A stretch of 16,617 nt of DNA, taken from NCBI GenBank assembly GCA_023429565.1, contig JAEZDJ010000057.1:1-16617 (forward strand), written 5' to 3'. The notes beneath the pieces are model-generated. The model had not been told where the DNA came from. It made no database searches and saw only the letters and a list, made by a program, of their open reading frames with translations. Source of the stretch: Actinomycetes bacterium. GTDB lineage: Bacteria; Actinomycetota; Coriobacteriia; Coriobacteriales; Eggerthellaceae. This document shows positions 1-7,190 of the stretch, piece after piece (within the stretch, counting starts at the first letter, position 1; every line of letters starts with the position of its first letter). The translations under genes were made by a program, and so were the position numbers.

Positions 1-59
1 GGCTCCAGGATCGACCAGGCGCGGTCGTCGATGTCGTGGCGGTGGCAGGAGGATTCCAT
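1..59 (-). CDS. IS5-type transposase, N-terminal fragment (runs off the left edge)
   Basis: The reverse strand from the ATG at 57-59 reads MESSCHRHDIDDRAWSILE to the window edge. The pattern RHDI-x-D-x-AW-x-I-L-E-P is the usual start of IS5-family transposases with the DUF4096-type N-terminal domain, which goes on with a PHLPG-like segment. Only 19 codons are visible, so it cannot be told whether the gene is intact. It is read away from the VOC gene, and the 63 bp between them must hold one end of the element, but the other end is outside the window so no terminal repeat can be matched. The identification rests on a short but characteristic motif. Confidence 0.6.
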   Translation of the reverse strand, partial: MESSCHRHDIDDRAWSILE

Positions 60-122
60 GGAGGCTCTTTCTCGTCGGTCTTCATGTCTCCATCATTATA
101 TCATATCTCGTGACGACACTAT

Positions 123-632
123 CTAGTACGGCAATGCGGGAAAGAGCTCTTTCCCGTCAAAATCTTCCGATAGCGCTTTGACGCCTCCGTATGATTCCTG
201 CATCGGCAAATGGATTTCGACAAAGTGTCCCAAATCTTTGGTGCAGTCGATAATGGCGAATTTCATCCCCTGAATCTCCATCATTTCAGCCAGTTCGTAA
301 CCAGCGTCTTCGAACTCTTTGACGGTAGCGTCAACATCATCGGACCAGATACAAAAGTGATGGATGCCATAGCGACCGAGGTCCGTGTAATAAGACGGTT
401 CCGGACTGTGCTGCGCGCAAAACTCCACCTGCACATCTCCCCATTGGCCCATGGATACCGACTGGACGATGTCAGATTTTTTACCCCGATAGCTGACTTG
501 ATCGAATTTGAGATTTTTCATAACCAGATAAGGACCGGAGCCGAAAAGCTGGGAATGGAGTTTCGCGGCTTCTCTAACATCCTCGACGAAATATCCGATT
601 TGTCTGACCGGGTATTTTTTGAATAATTTCAT
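123..632 (-). CDS. VOC (vicinal oxygen chelate) family protein
   Basis: A 169-residue protein with two beta-alpha-beta-beta-beta halves of the glyoxalase/methylmalonyl-CoA epimerase fold. Half one begins RQIGYFVEDVREAAKLH (10-26). Half two begins IHHFCIWSDDVDATVKEFEDAGYE (90-113) and ends HFVEIHLP (136-143). Candidate metal ligands are E70 in VQVE, H91 or H92, and E139. The first-strand ligand position, often His, is Gly13, so the metal site may be incomplete or different. The start ATG is preceded by a strong GGAGGA (639-644 on the reverse strand). It is the last gene of the minus-strand group after the molybdoenzyme genes. Family members isomerise, epimerise or cleave small acids and aromatic rings; the substrate cannot be told from sequence. 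It ends in TAG at 123-125. Confidence 0.8.
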   Translation of the reverse strand: MKLFKKYPVRQIGYFVEDVREAAKLHSQLFGSGPYLVMKNLKFDQVSYRGKKSDIVQSVSMGQWGDVQVEFCAQHSPEPSYYTDLGRYGIHHFCIWSDDVDATVKEFEDAGYELAEMMEIQGMKFAIIDCTKDLGHFVEIHLPMQESYGGVKALSEDFDGKELFPALPY

Positions 633-650
633 AAGCCTTCCTCCAAACTT

Positions 651-1013
651 TCAATTGCTTATCGCGAGAGCTTTGCGGGAATGTTCCGCGTTCCCCACTT
701 GCTCCAACATGAACCAAGCCAAATCCGCGCGAGATATATTCGTCTTCATAATTTTCTGGCCCAAATAGCCTACGCGCAGCTTCTTTGAGAGCGGTTCATC
801 GTTTAGAAGCATTATTCTGACCAGTGTCTAATCCCTGCCAGAATCGCATACCATCTGGCTGATACGAACGATTTCGGGATAGCTGCCCGAATAGCTTCGC
901 TTCACCATGCCAACCAACAACTTGGCGCGAAAATCCTTTCCATCATTGGGGTCGGGCGAACTTATGGTGGAAGGCCTCCTTCCTGCAGCAATCGAGTATC
1001 GTCCTTGAAGCAA
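651..1013 (-). pseudogene. NmrA-like/atypical SDR NAD(P)-binding protein, C-terminal remnant
   Basis: One reverse-strand frame holds the C-terminal half of an NAD(P)H-binding (NmrA-like) oxidoreductase. It reads SSPDPNDGKDFRAKLLVGM...VCDSGRD, then a TAG at 828-830, then continues in frame TLVRIMLLNDEPLSKKLRVG...ISRADLAWFMLEQVGN to a TGA at 651-653. Family members usually have Trp in a D-W-T-x-V-R motif exactly where the TAG lies, so a TGG to TAG change explains it. Upstream, a stop at 1023-1025 and the neighbouring SDR gene leave no room for the N-terminal Rossmann motif, so more than half the gene is gone. It is a decaying member of the minus-strand catabolic group, between the SDR and VOC genes. 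Confidence 0.75.
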
Positions 1014-1040
1014 AAGCTGAATCTACCGGGCGACGCGGGG

Positions 1041-1727
1041 TTAAAACAGCATTGTTTCGGGGGTGACGCCCTTTGGATATTCTTCCTCACCGCCCAATTT
1101 TTTCGCATATACCTGGTACCACATATCCGCAATCACGTCGGGGTCATCCACCCCACCGGTTCCGGCCGCCTTGATTAACAAACCTAACGGACGATTCGCC
1201 ACAAGAATTCCTTTGGGAGCCAACACCGCATGAAGATTTGCAACATAGTTGCGCAGGCCCGCCATGGAGATACCAACATTTCCCAGTATAGGAATGGGAT
1301 ACATTGCAGATAGGCCACTGGTAAAGAGCAAGGCACCTTCGCCGCGCGCAATCATATCCGAAACCACGCTGTTGACCACGTGAATGGCGCTTACAACCAC
1401 TTCGTCGAAAACCTCTCGCGCGTTTTCAACGGTCACGTCCAACGGGGCAACAGCTGACATGGTGCCTCCCGGACTAAATTCAACAACGTCAATCTGGCCG
1501 TATTTCTCCTTTACATCTGCCACAGCCTTTTCCACCTGCTCTTTGCTGCTGAGGTCGGCAATGAAACAGGAAGCCTCGATGCCTTCCCCTTTGAGCCCAT
1601 CTACCATCGATTGAAGTTTCTCAGCAGTGCGCGCAATGAGCGCGATTTGAAACCCTTCTTTGCCGAAACGCCTTGCAATGGACAGACCAAGCCCTTTTCC
1701 TGCGCCTGCGATAACCAATGTTTTCAT
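1041..1727 (-). CDS. SDR-family NAD(P)-binding oxidoreductase lacking the canonical Tyr-x3-Lys
   Basis: A 228-residue Rossmann-fold protein, slightly shorter than typical classical SDRs (about 250). The nucleotide-binding motif GAGKGLG is at 8-14, ADL at 57-59 matches the adenine-contacting Asp, and SPGG at 85-88 stands where NNAG is usual. The catalytic-type Ser is in LLFTSGLSAMYP (S137). The expected Tyr-x-x-x-Lys about 13 residues later is replaced by GNVGISMAGLRN (149-160), so there is no catalytic Tyr or Lys. Such members are known among SDRs and may use another mechanism or be degenerate. It lies 40 nt before the NmrA remnant and downstream of the ferredoxin gene, and may be co-transcribed with the molybdoenzyme. 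The ribosome site is weak (GGAAAG, about 11 nt upstream). Substrate unknown. Confidence 0.8.
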   Translation of the reverse strand: MKTLVIAGAGKGLGLSIARRFGKEGFQIALIARTAEKLQSMVDGLKGEGIEASCFIADLSSKEQVEKAVADVKEKYGQIDVVEFSPGGTMSAVAPLDVTVENAREVFDEVVVSAIHVVNSVVSDMIARGEGALLFTSGLSAMYPIPILGNVGISMAGLRNYVANLHAVLAPKGILVANRPLGLLIKAAGTGGVDDPDVIADMWYQVYAKKLGGEEEYPKGVTPETMLF

Positions 1728-1774
1728 GTCGATACCATCTTTCCAATGTTTGAATTTGAATCCCTGATCTGCCC

Positions 1775-1933
1775 CTAATCCTTCCTAAATTGCTTTCTCT
1801 CTTCGGCGATGACCGACGGAGCGAAAAGTGCAATGACCGCTGCGTCAATTCCGCGACTGCCGCCGGTAACGATTGCCACTTCCCTGTCCGATATCTTCCC
1901 ATCCCCTTTGATCCGATGCTCTGTTGTGGCCAT
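1775..1933 (-). pseudogene. SDR-family gene remnant (N-terminal motif only)
   Basis: A 52-codon reading frame starts MATTEHRIKGDGKIS and runs into EVAIVTGGSRGIDAAV, which is the TGxxxGxG cofactor motif of a classical SDR with its last Gly changed to Asp. After this the frame jumps to a short tail, ALFAPSVIAEERKQF, and stops at TAG (1775-1777). About 200 residues of an SDR are missing, so this is most simply an internal deletion remnant. No convincing ribosome site precedes the ATG at 1931-1933. It may be the relic of a second SDR next to the intact one at 1041-1727. Confidence 0.6.
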
Positions 1934-2007
1934 TTCAGTTGAATGGTCTATGCAATCGGGACCCCTCTCTGCAAAATCCAGGGAAGGAGTCCCAATCCCC
2001 CTTGCTG

Positions 2008-2754
2008 TCAGCCGTCTTCGTTCTTCGAACGGGCGAGGTTCTCTTCAACGCTGGCGGCTTTCATGACCAGTGTGTCGTAGCCGACCACGCCCTTGCCGAA
2101 CTCGGTGGCATCCGCAGGGTCGTCATAGAGGGTCGGCAGCCCATCGGCACGTGTCGCCATCAGGCGCAGTACCTCGGCTTCGTCGTAAGGCACGTGCAAC
2201 TGCTTTGCGGCGCGGGGCTTGAAAACGATGGCAGGCCGAGCGATATCGGCCGAAGGCATGTCCTCCAAAGCATGAAGCCTGCCATAGCGCTCCTCCATCT
2301 CCTCTAAGGGCCCGAAGTCCAAGGCCCGCTGAGGGCAGGAGGCAACGCACACGGGCAATTCGCCCTGCACCAGCTTGTCATAGCACATCGTGCATTTGCT
2401 CATCGGCGTGCCGGGAGCATTGTCCTCATACTGCGGGGCACCATAGGGACACGCAATCCAGCATTGGCGAGTCCCTCGGCACCTGTCCTCGTCCAGCAGC
2501 ACCGCGCCGAACCGGTCCTCCTTGAACAACGCGTCGTTGGGACAAGCCTCGGCACAAACAGGCTTCTCGCAGTGATAGCAGGTGGCAAGCAGGGTATGCA
2601 TGGCGGGATTGGGGAACGTGCCCTTCTCCCACTGCATCATCCGCAACCACTTGACCGGACCGGATTCGATATCGTTCCAATCGCGGCAAGCGACAGAACA
2701 GACATGGCAGTTATTGCAGCGGCTCTGATCGAAAAAGAACGCGTATTGGGTCAT
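2008..2754 (-). CDS. 4Fe-4S ferredoxin subunit of a molybdopterin oxidoreductase (DmsB-like)
   Basis: A 248-residue electron-transfer subunit with four iron-sulfur cluster motifs. Cys 13/16/19/23 open the protein. Cys 59/62/67/71 form the second group. The third reads RCRGTRQCWIACPYG, with Cys 92, 98 and 102 and a Thr at 95 where the second Cys is expected. Cys 121/124/136/140 form the fourth. The N-terminal Y-A-F-F-F-D-x-S-R-C and the CPYGAPQY stretch are typical of DmsB/PhsB/transhydroxylase beta subunits. There is no signal peptide or membrane segment, so it should pass electrons to the soluble partner encoded just upstream. It starts 1 nt after the partner's TGA, with an AGGAGGTGA ribosome site inside the partner's last codons, which indicates tight translational coupling. 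Confidence 0.93.
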   Translation of the reverse strand: MTQYAFFFDQSRCNNCHVCSVACRDWNDIESGPVKWLRMMQWEKGTFPNPAMHTLLATCYHCEKPVCAEACPNDALFKEDRFGAVLLDEDRCRGTRQCWIACPYGAPQYEDNAPGTPMSKCTMCYDKLVQGELPVCVASCPQRALDFGPLEEMEERYGRLHALEDMPSADIARPAIVFKPRAAKQLHVPYDEAEVLRLMATRADGLPTLYDDPADATEFGKGVVGYDTLVMKAASVEENLARSKNEDG

Positions 2755-2755
2755 C

Positions 2756-5314
2756 TCACTTCACCTCCTGAAGTCTTTCAAGGTTGAGCTTCGCATCGAG
2801 CGACTGGATTTCGACAAGGGCGCCGTCCAGAGCCGCGCCGAGCACATCGTCGTGGAAGTCCGACGGAACCAGGAAGTTGCAGTTGCCACGCGTGTCGATG
2901 CCCTCAGGCATGATGTCGGTCTTGACAGCAGACGGCTCGTACCAACGTCCGAAAAGGATGGCGCAGGTGCCCGGGCTCATGCGGGAAGTGACATAAGCCG
3001 GCACGATGCACTGACCGACCTCGTTTTCAACCATGACCTGGTCGCCATCCTTGATGCCGCGCACCTTGGCATCGGCGATGCTCATCCACACCGAGTTCCT
3101 GAACTCGTCACGAAACCAGCGGTTGTGGTCATAAGCGGTGTGATGGCGGAACAGGGAATGCGGCGTCACCATGTAAAGTGGAAATTTTTTCGTCTTGGCC
3201 GAATGCGGGCCTTCAGGCGAATGCTTGTAACGTGCTATCGGCGGCAGGGTGCCGTTGCCGAAGCACTTCCCTCCGGCATGGATGGCGACCTTGAGATCGG
3301 CGTTGGCGATCCAGTCGGAATAGAACTCGATCTTGCCGGAGTCCGTCGACAAGGGCTCGTCGTTCTCGTACTGCCTGCGCATGAACACATGGTAGTCATC
3401 CATGGGGACCATGAACACCGGCTTCTTGGAAAACTCCTCCCAGGGAGGCGGATTGTAAGCCGCCCCGCCAAACGGGGGCGGCGTCTGGCGCCAAGATTCC
3501 CACGCCTCGCCGGCTGCCTCGCCCACAACCCTGGAAACATCATCGGGGGCGACACCGCGCAACCGGGAGAGCACCTTGTCGCCGAGGCCCATGCGTTCGG
3601 CAAGCTCGTGGAGGATCCACAGCACATGACGCGCCTCTCCTGCCGGTTTGGCTCCGCCGTCGGCGTACATCACCACATTCTGGCAACCGCCATTGATGGC
3701 CACGATGAATCCTTTGAGCGGATCGCCGCCCAGCATCGACATCGGGCCTTCCAAGTACTGTTGCGCGTATGGCAGCACGATGTCAGCATAGGGGACGGTG
3801 GGACTTGCGAAATTCCAATGTGCATAGGCAAAGAAATCGAGTTTCTTCATCGCTTCGATCCGCTCATTTGTTCCGTACCAACCACCCGCGTGATTGCGGT
3901 TGGACGGGATGGAGAGCATCATGTGGATGTTAGGTGCCTCAAAGCCCTGCGGGCACCCGATCTCCGCCTTGTAGAACTCCTCCGTGATCTCCCCCGCCTC
4001 CAGCTGTGGGCGAAGATTGATCGCCCGGTGCCACATCTCGGCCTCCATGCAGATCGTGGCCCCGTATTCAGGCTGCGCATCGCCCATGAAAGGCGCGAGG
4101 TTCGGTGCCATGATGTGACCCGACACGCCAAATCCGACGCCGTTGCCCGCACAGCCTTTCTTGCCCAAATTGCCGCAGAGCGCCTGTAGGTAATTGAATC
4201 CGCGCGCCGTCTGCTTGCCATAGATCTGCCGTGCGGCCGCCCAGACCATCCTGATATAGACGGGGCCGGTCTGGCTGGTCGTGGCATAGAGCCGGGCGAG
4301 CTCGCGGATCGTCTCGGCAGGCACGCCGCAGATGGGTGCCGCCCATTCCGGAGTTTTAGGCGCCTCGTTGTAGGCTTGGCCCATCACATAGGCCCACCAT
4401 TGATTGAGCCCGTTCGGCTCGACCCACTTGTCGCAAAATTCGTGATCATAGAGATCCTCTTCGAAGATCACCTGACACATCGCCGCGAACATAGCCAAGT
4501 CGGTGCCCGGGCGGATGAAGATGTGCTGGGTGCCGAGGGTTTCCGCGGTCCAGGTGTAGCGAGGGTCGAGGGTGATGATGGGAATGCCCTTCTCCTTGGC
4601 CAAGAGCAGGTAGTAGACGGTTTCAGGGTAATTGATGCAGGCATCGAAACCCCAGAGGATGATCAGTTTCGAATCCAGGAATGTCTGGTTTTCGGAGTTT
4701 CCATCCACCTTGCCCGCAAAGTAAGACGGGATGGTCACGCTGTCGCCGTAGGTGAATTGGTCGGCAAAGTTGGTCGGCTCGTAGGAATCCTCACCCCACA
4801 TGCCGATGGCGCCGCCCGGCAGATGCTGGCCAAAGTAATCCCAGCTCACCCCAAGCATCCCGTCGCAGTGCACGCTGAACGGCCCGTACTTCTCTCGCGT
4901 TTCCAGATACTTTCTTGCGATCGTGTCAAGCGCCTCATCCCAGGAGATGCGCTCGAACTGGCGGGTGCCTTTGGGTCCAACCCTTTTCATCGGATAGAGG
5001 ATGCGGTTGGGCGAATAGGCATCTTCGCGCATGCCGCGCCCCCGCGGGCAGGCCCGCCTCTGATACATTCCCTTCTGAAGATCGTCGGGGTTGCAATATT
5101 CGTCTTCGCGCCCCATGCCCTCATGAACGCTGTCATCCGTTTCTATCGCGGTCACCTTGCCGTCTTTGACATGGGTCCTGAGCACACACATCTCAAAGCA
5201 GCCGTTCTGCGGACAGGTCGTGTAGTGGATCTCCTCGTCTTGATGCTTGGAAAGGAGCTCATCTTGCACACGCTCAAGTTGGTCCTGTTCCGGTGACCAC
5301 TTGGTCTTCTCCAT
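2756..5314 (-). CDS. Molybdopterin oxidoreductase catalytic subunit, DMSO reductase family (transhydroxylase/catechol-dehydroxylase-like)
   Basis: An 852-residue bis-molybdopterin enzyme. The ATG at 5312-5314 is preferred to a GTG 36 nt upstream because GGAGGAGGGGG lies just before it. An N-terminal cluster motif, C34-x4-C39-x3-C43 with C89 in ACPRGRG, should bind one 4Fe-4S. The stretch GEDSYEP (175-181) sits where pyrogallol transhydroxylase has its Mo-ligand Ser (DSWEGW, from memory), suggesting Ser177 as the Mo ligand. Later blocks GNLGKKGCAGNG, PYADIVLPYA, TDSGKIEFYS and SIADAKVRGIKDGDQV are typical of the family and bind the cofactor. The end ALVEIQSLD resembles transhydroxylase alpha. 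There is no twin-arginine signal, so it is probably cytoplasmic. Neighbours (SDR, NmrA-like, VOC) fit catabolism of a small organic or aromatic compound. The exact substrate is not readable from sequence. Confidence 0.93.
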   Translation of the reverse strand: MEKTKWSPEQDQLERVQDELLSKHQDEEIHYTTCPQNGCFEMCVLRTHVKDGKVTAIETDDSVHEGMGREDEYCNPDDLQKGMYQRRACPRGRGMREDAYSPNRILYPMKRVGPKGTRQFERISWDEALDTIARKYLETREKYGPFSVHCDGMLGVSWDYFGQHLPGGAIGMWGEDSYEPTNFADQFTYGDSVTIPSYFAGKVDGNSENQTFLDSKLIILWGFDACINYPETVYYLLLAKEKGIPIITLDPRYTWTAETLGTQHIFIRPGTDLAMFAAMCQVIFEEDLYDHEFCDKWVEPNGLNQWWAYVMGQAYNEAPKTPEWAAPICGVPAETIRELARLYATTSQTGPVYIRMVWAAARQIYGKQTARGFNYLQALCGNLGKKGCAGNGVGFGVSGHIMAPNLAPFMGDAQPEYGATICMEAEMWHRAINLRPQLEAGEITEEFYKAEIGCPQGFEAPNIHMMLSIPSNRNHAGGWYGTNERIEAMKKLDFFAYAHWNFASPTVPYADIVLPYAQQYLEGPMSMLGGDPLKGFIVAINGGCQNVVMYADGGAKPAGEARHVLWILHELAERMGLGDKVLSRLRGVAPDDVSRVVGEAAGEAWESWRQTPPPFGGAAYNPPPWEEFSKKPVFMVPMDDYHVFMRRQYENDEPLSTDSGKIEFYSDWIANADLKVAIHAGGKCFGNGTLPPIARYKHSPEGPHSAKTKKFPLYMVTPHSLFRHHTAYDHNRWFRDEFRNSVWMSIADAKVRGIKDGDQVMVENEVGQCIVPAYVTSRMSPGTCAILFGRWYEPSAVKTDIMPEGIDTRGNCNFLVPSDFHDDVLGAALDGALVEIQSLDAKLNLERLQEVK

Positions 5315-5453
5315 ATCCCCCTCCTCCGTTCTTTTCTCGTCATTTTTCACCGCTTTGCCGAGAACGCCCTCAGCATGGCACTCTTACTTCTTCCTTTGTC
5401 GCACCATGCCTTCGATACACCCCCTCCCCTGATCAAAGCTGCAATTTATGGTG

Positions 5454-5459
5454 ATTCTA
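5454..5459 (-). promoter_or_regulatory. Candidate -10 element of the molybdoenzyme operon
   Basis: The reverse strand reads TAGAAT here, one mismatch from TATAAT. If transcription starts 7 nt after it, at about 5447, the centre of the 26-bp palindrome at 5476-5501 falls at -41.5, the classic position for a CRP/FNR-type activator (class II). The leader would be about 130 nt. No good -35 is present, as expected for an activated promoter. The start site is predicted, not shown. Confidence 0.5.
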
Positions 5460-5475
5460 GCAAGCGTCTCACCTT

Positions 5476-5501
5476 GTTCCTGTGTTGCATGACACAGGAA
5501 C
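5476..5501. promoter_or_regulatory. CRP/FNR-type operator: perfect 10-bp inverted repeat with a 6-nt spacer
   Basis: GTTCCTGTGT, spacer TGCATG, then ACACAGGAAC form a perfect palindrome. The core GTGT-N6-ACAC matches a site in front of the CRP/FNR gene (8078-8091) at 12 of 14 positions, including part of the spacer (GC and TG). This is the layout of TGTGA-N6-TCACA-like sites. It lies between the IS and the molybdoenzyme operon and is probably the binding site of the regulator encoded at 7191-7928. Confidence 0.75.
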
Positions 5502-5544
5502 TTTCTGACGCTTTATTTTACTTACCGACTATTTTTTAAAAGCT

Positions 5545-5548
5545 AATT
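5545..5548. repeat. Target-site duplication AATT, left copy
   Basis: AATT directly abuts the left end of the IS, and the matching copy is at 7150-7153. Removing the element and one copy restores CTAATTAG, an 8-bp palindrome, which fits insertion into a palindromic target with a 4-bp duplication. Confidence 0.7.
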
Positions 5549-5575
5549 AGGGTCTGCTCCATAACAAACCGTTTT

Positions 5576-7006
5576 TCAAGCCCGCTGCAGACCCCTATCT
5601 CCTACCAATAACAACGGCCAGGATTGCAGCATCTTCAACGCCCACCGAATGAAGGTATAAGAAAGCCCCTCGAGCTTCTTTAGGTTGAAGCACAGCACCG
5701 CCATCGCGACAACCGTCTCCGTCGTTTCCTTCAGCCTCGTCATCACGCGATCCATACCGTATGAGTGCTTCATCGTACCGAATGCGCCTTCGACGCAGTT
5801 GCGATCACTTGCAGACTCACGCTCGCGTCTGCAATCTTCTCGCGCTACTTGCGGGTCCTTCGAGGGTCGTCCCAGCTTCGGACCCGACAACTCGATGCCG
5901 CGAGCCTTGCACCAGGCTCTGTTGGCCCTGGTCGTGTATATCTTATCGGCGAGAATGCGCTTGGGATAGGCACCGTGTCGCATTTTGTAGCCCTTTGCAG
6001 CATCGGTTAGTCTTGAGGCTTCGTTGTAGGCTTCAAACGATGCATAGTCGACACGAGAGAAGCCATCTTCAATGCACAGGTGGAGCTTCTCTCCGAACTC
6101 GGTGTTGGCGTGCGTTTTGCCACGCACGACAGGGCGCACCCAGGGCTGTTCGATGGACACGATGCGATGATCGACTTTGGTTTTGTGCTGGTCATGCATC
6201 TCTTTTTGTTGGGCATAAAGCAGACTGATCGTCTCGATCGCGATAGCATCTCGTTCGGTAAGTTCAGCATGTTTCTGCTCGATAAGCTCAGCGATAAAGC
6301 CTAAGTCACGTGCGACGTATCCAAGCTGCTGCCGGCGAGCCCGACGGTTGAGCTTGTAGCTTCTGCGCTTGGCTTTCGACCAGTTCAGAAAGTCACGCCG
6401 TGCTCTTTGGCGATACATGCGGGGCTTTTTGGTGCCTGTTTGGGCGCAGAGCTTGTCAGCAAGAGCCTCGAGCATTTCGCGTCCCTTGTCAAGCAGGGCC
6501 ACATCTTGTGGATACGCGATGTTGGACGGGGCGACGGTGGCATCCATTACAAGCGTGCCGCCGTCACTATCGTCGTGGTCATCGTCGTTGTTTTCCTTTG
6601 CTTGGGCAGCAGCCGCCCGCGCACGGGCGATAACGAGGTCATTGATGCGGCGAACCTCGTCTTCCGGAAAGCGCTTTCTGAATGCAACCAGGGTCGATGC
6701 CCCGAAAGGACAGCCCTTGTCGAAAGACTTGCAGCCGATGAAGAACTGGAGATACGGGTTTTCGGCAATCTGGTTTACAAGCTCGGCATCGGATACGCTG
6801 AGGCATTGCTTGAGCAGAAGAGCACCGAAGGCCATGCGTGCCGGATGCGCCGGAGCGCCGGTTGTGCCGAAGCTTTTTGCATAGGGCTTCTCAATCTCGT
6901 CCCATGGCACAAACGACGCCATGCGCACCCAACGGTTGTTAGGATCGAGTGCTCCGAACGGGAAGATGAAGTCTTCGATGGTGAGTTGCGAGTGGTCTTT
7001 ATACAT
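5576..7006 (-). CDS. IS5/IS1182-type DDE transposase
   Basis: A 476-residue transposase. The N-terminal domain includes FIFPFGALDPNNRWVRMA and RMAFGALLLKQCLSVSDAEL (InsH-type, DUF772), with the typical NPYLQFFIG at 83-91. The catalytic DDE triad is visible as D155 (VMDATVAP), D354 (ILADKIY) and E406 (NCVEGAFG). An acidic insert, NNDDDHDDSDGG (139-150), precedes the first Asp. A basic arginine-rich stretch (about 195-228) and a helical region follow. The length fits the family and no frameshift is seen, so it is probably active. The start ATG at 7004-7006 lies between the terminal repeat and the coding domain, and an inverted repeat in the leader may limit read-through expression. Confidence 0.92.
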   Translation of the reverse strand: MYKDHSQLTIEDFIFPFGALDPNNRWVRMASFVPWDEIEKPYAKSFGTTGAPAHPARMAFGALLLKQCLSVSDAELVNQIAENPYLQFFIGCKSFDKGCPFGASTLVAFRKRFPEDEVRRINDLVIARARAAAAQAKENNDDDHDDSDGGTLVMDATVAPSNIAYPQDVALLDKGREMLEALADKLCAQTGTKKPRMYRQRARRDFLNWSKAKRRSYKLNRRARRQQLGYVARDLGFIAELIEQKHAELTERDAIAIETISLLYAQQKEMHDQHKTKVDHRIVSIEQPWVRPVVRGKTHANTEFGEKLHLCIEDGFSRVDYASFEAYNEASRLTDAAKGYKMRHGAYPKRILADKIYTTRANRAWCKARGIELSGPKLGRPSKDPQVAREDCRRERESASDRNCVEGAFGTMKHSYGMDRVMTRLKETTETVVAMAVLCFNLKKLEGLSYTFIRWALKMLQSWPLLLVGDRGLQRA

Positions 7007-7044
7007 GCATGTTCCCAGTTATTAAGGCGAAGGGCTTTTAGAGG

Positions 7045-7082
7045 TGCAAGGTTTTTGATCTGATACACCCAAAAACCTTGCA
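7045..7082. repeat. Inverted repeat in the transposase leader
   Basis: TGCAAGGTTTTTG (7045-7057) and its exact complement (7070-7082) are separated by 12 nt, inside the IS and upstream of the transposase start. In RNA entering from the regulator gene this would form a 13-bp hairpin. Many IS elements use such leader hairpins to stop outside transcription from driving the transposase. That role is inferred. Confidence 0.6.
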
Positions 7083-7149
7083 TTCATTATAGCAAAAACT
7101 AGCATGAAATGCCACTTGAACTGGGATTATGACTTATGGAGCAGACCCT

Positions 7150-7153
7150 AATT
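7150..7153. repeat. Target-site duplication AATT, right copy
   Basis: The partner of the copy at 5545-5548, directly next to the right terminal repeat of the IS. Confidence 0.7.
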
Positions 7154-7190
7154 AGAATGCGAAGCCAGCTCAATCGTCGCCGAAGTTGGA

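Larger units (their letters stand above)
5549..7149 (-). mobile_element. Complete IS5/IS1182-type insertion sequence, 1601 bp
   Basis: The element is bounded by perfect 16-bp terminal inverted repeats, AGGGTCTGCTCCATAA at 5549-5564 and its complement at 7134-7149, flanked by AATT on both sides. It carries one transposase gene on the minus strand. With the symmetrical flanks included, the inverted repeat extends to 22 bp (CTAATT added), which is the target palindrome rather than the element. The IS sits between a regulator gene and its presumed target operon, both read in the same direction. Confidence 0.88.

Noticed and set aside
2852..4189. Long open frame on the plus strand opposite the molybdoenzyme gene (445 codons)
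   Set aside because: It is fully antisense to a clear family gene, is rich in His and Arg as expected of a shadow frame in G+C-rich DNA, and has no motif or ribosome site.
4376..5296. Plus-strand open frame of 306 codons
   Set aside because: Antisense to the N-terminal third of the molybdopterin oxidoreductase and without recognisable domains.
5476..5501. Palindrome as a transcription terminator
   Set aside because: No T-run, position well upstream of the operon start, and a matching core before the regulator gene favour an operator.
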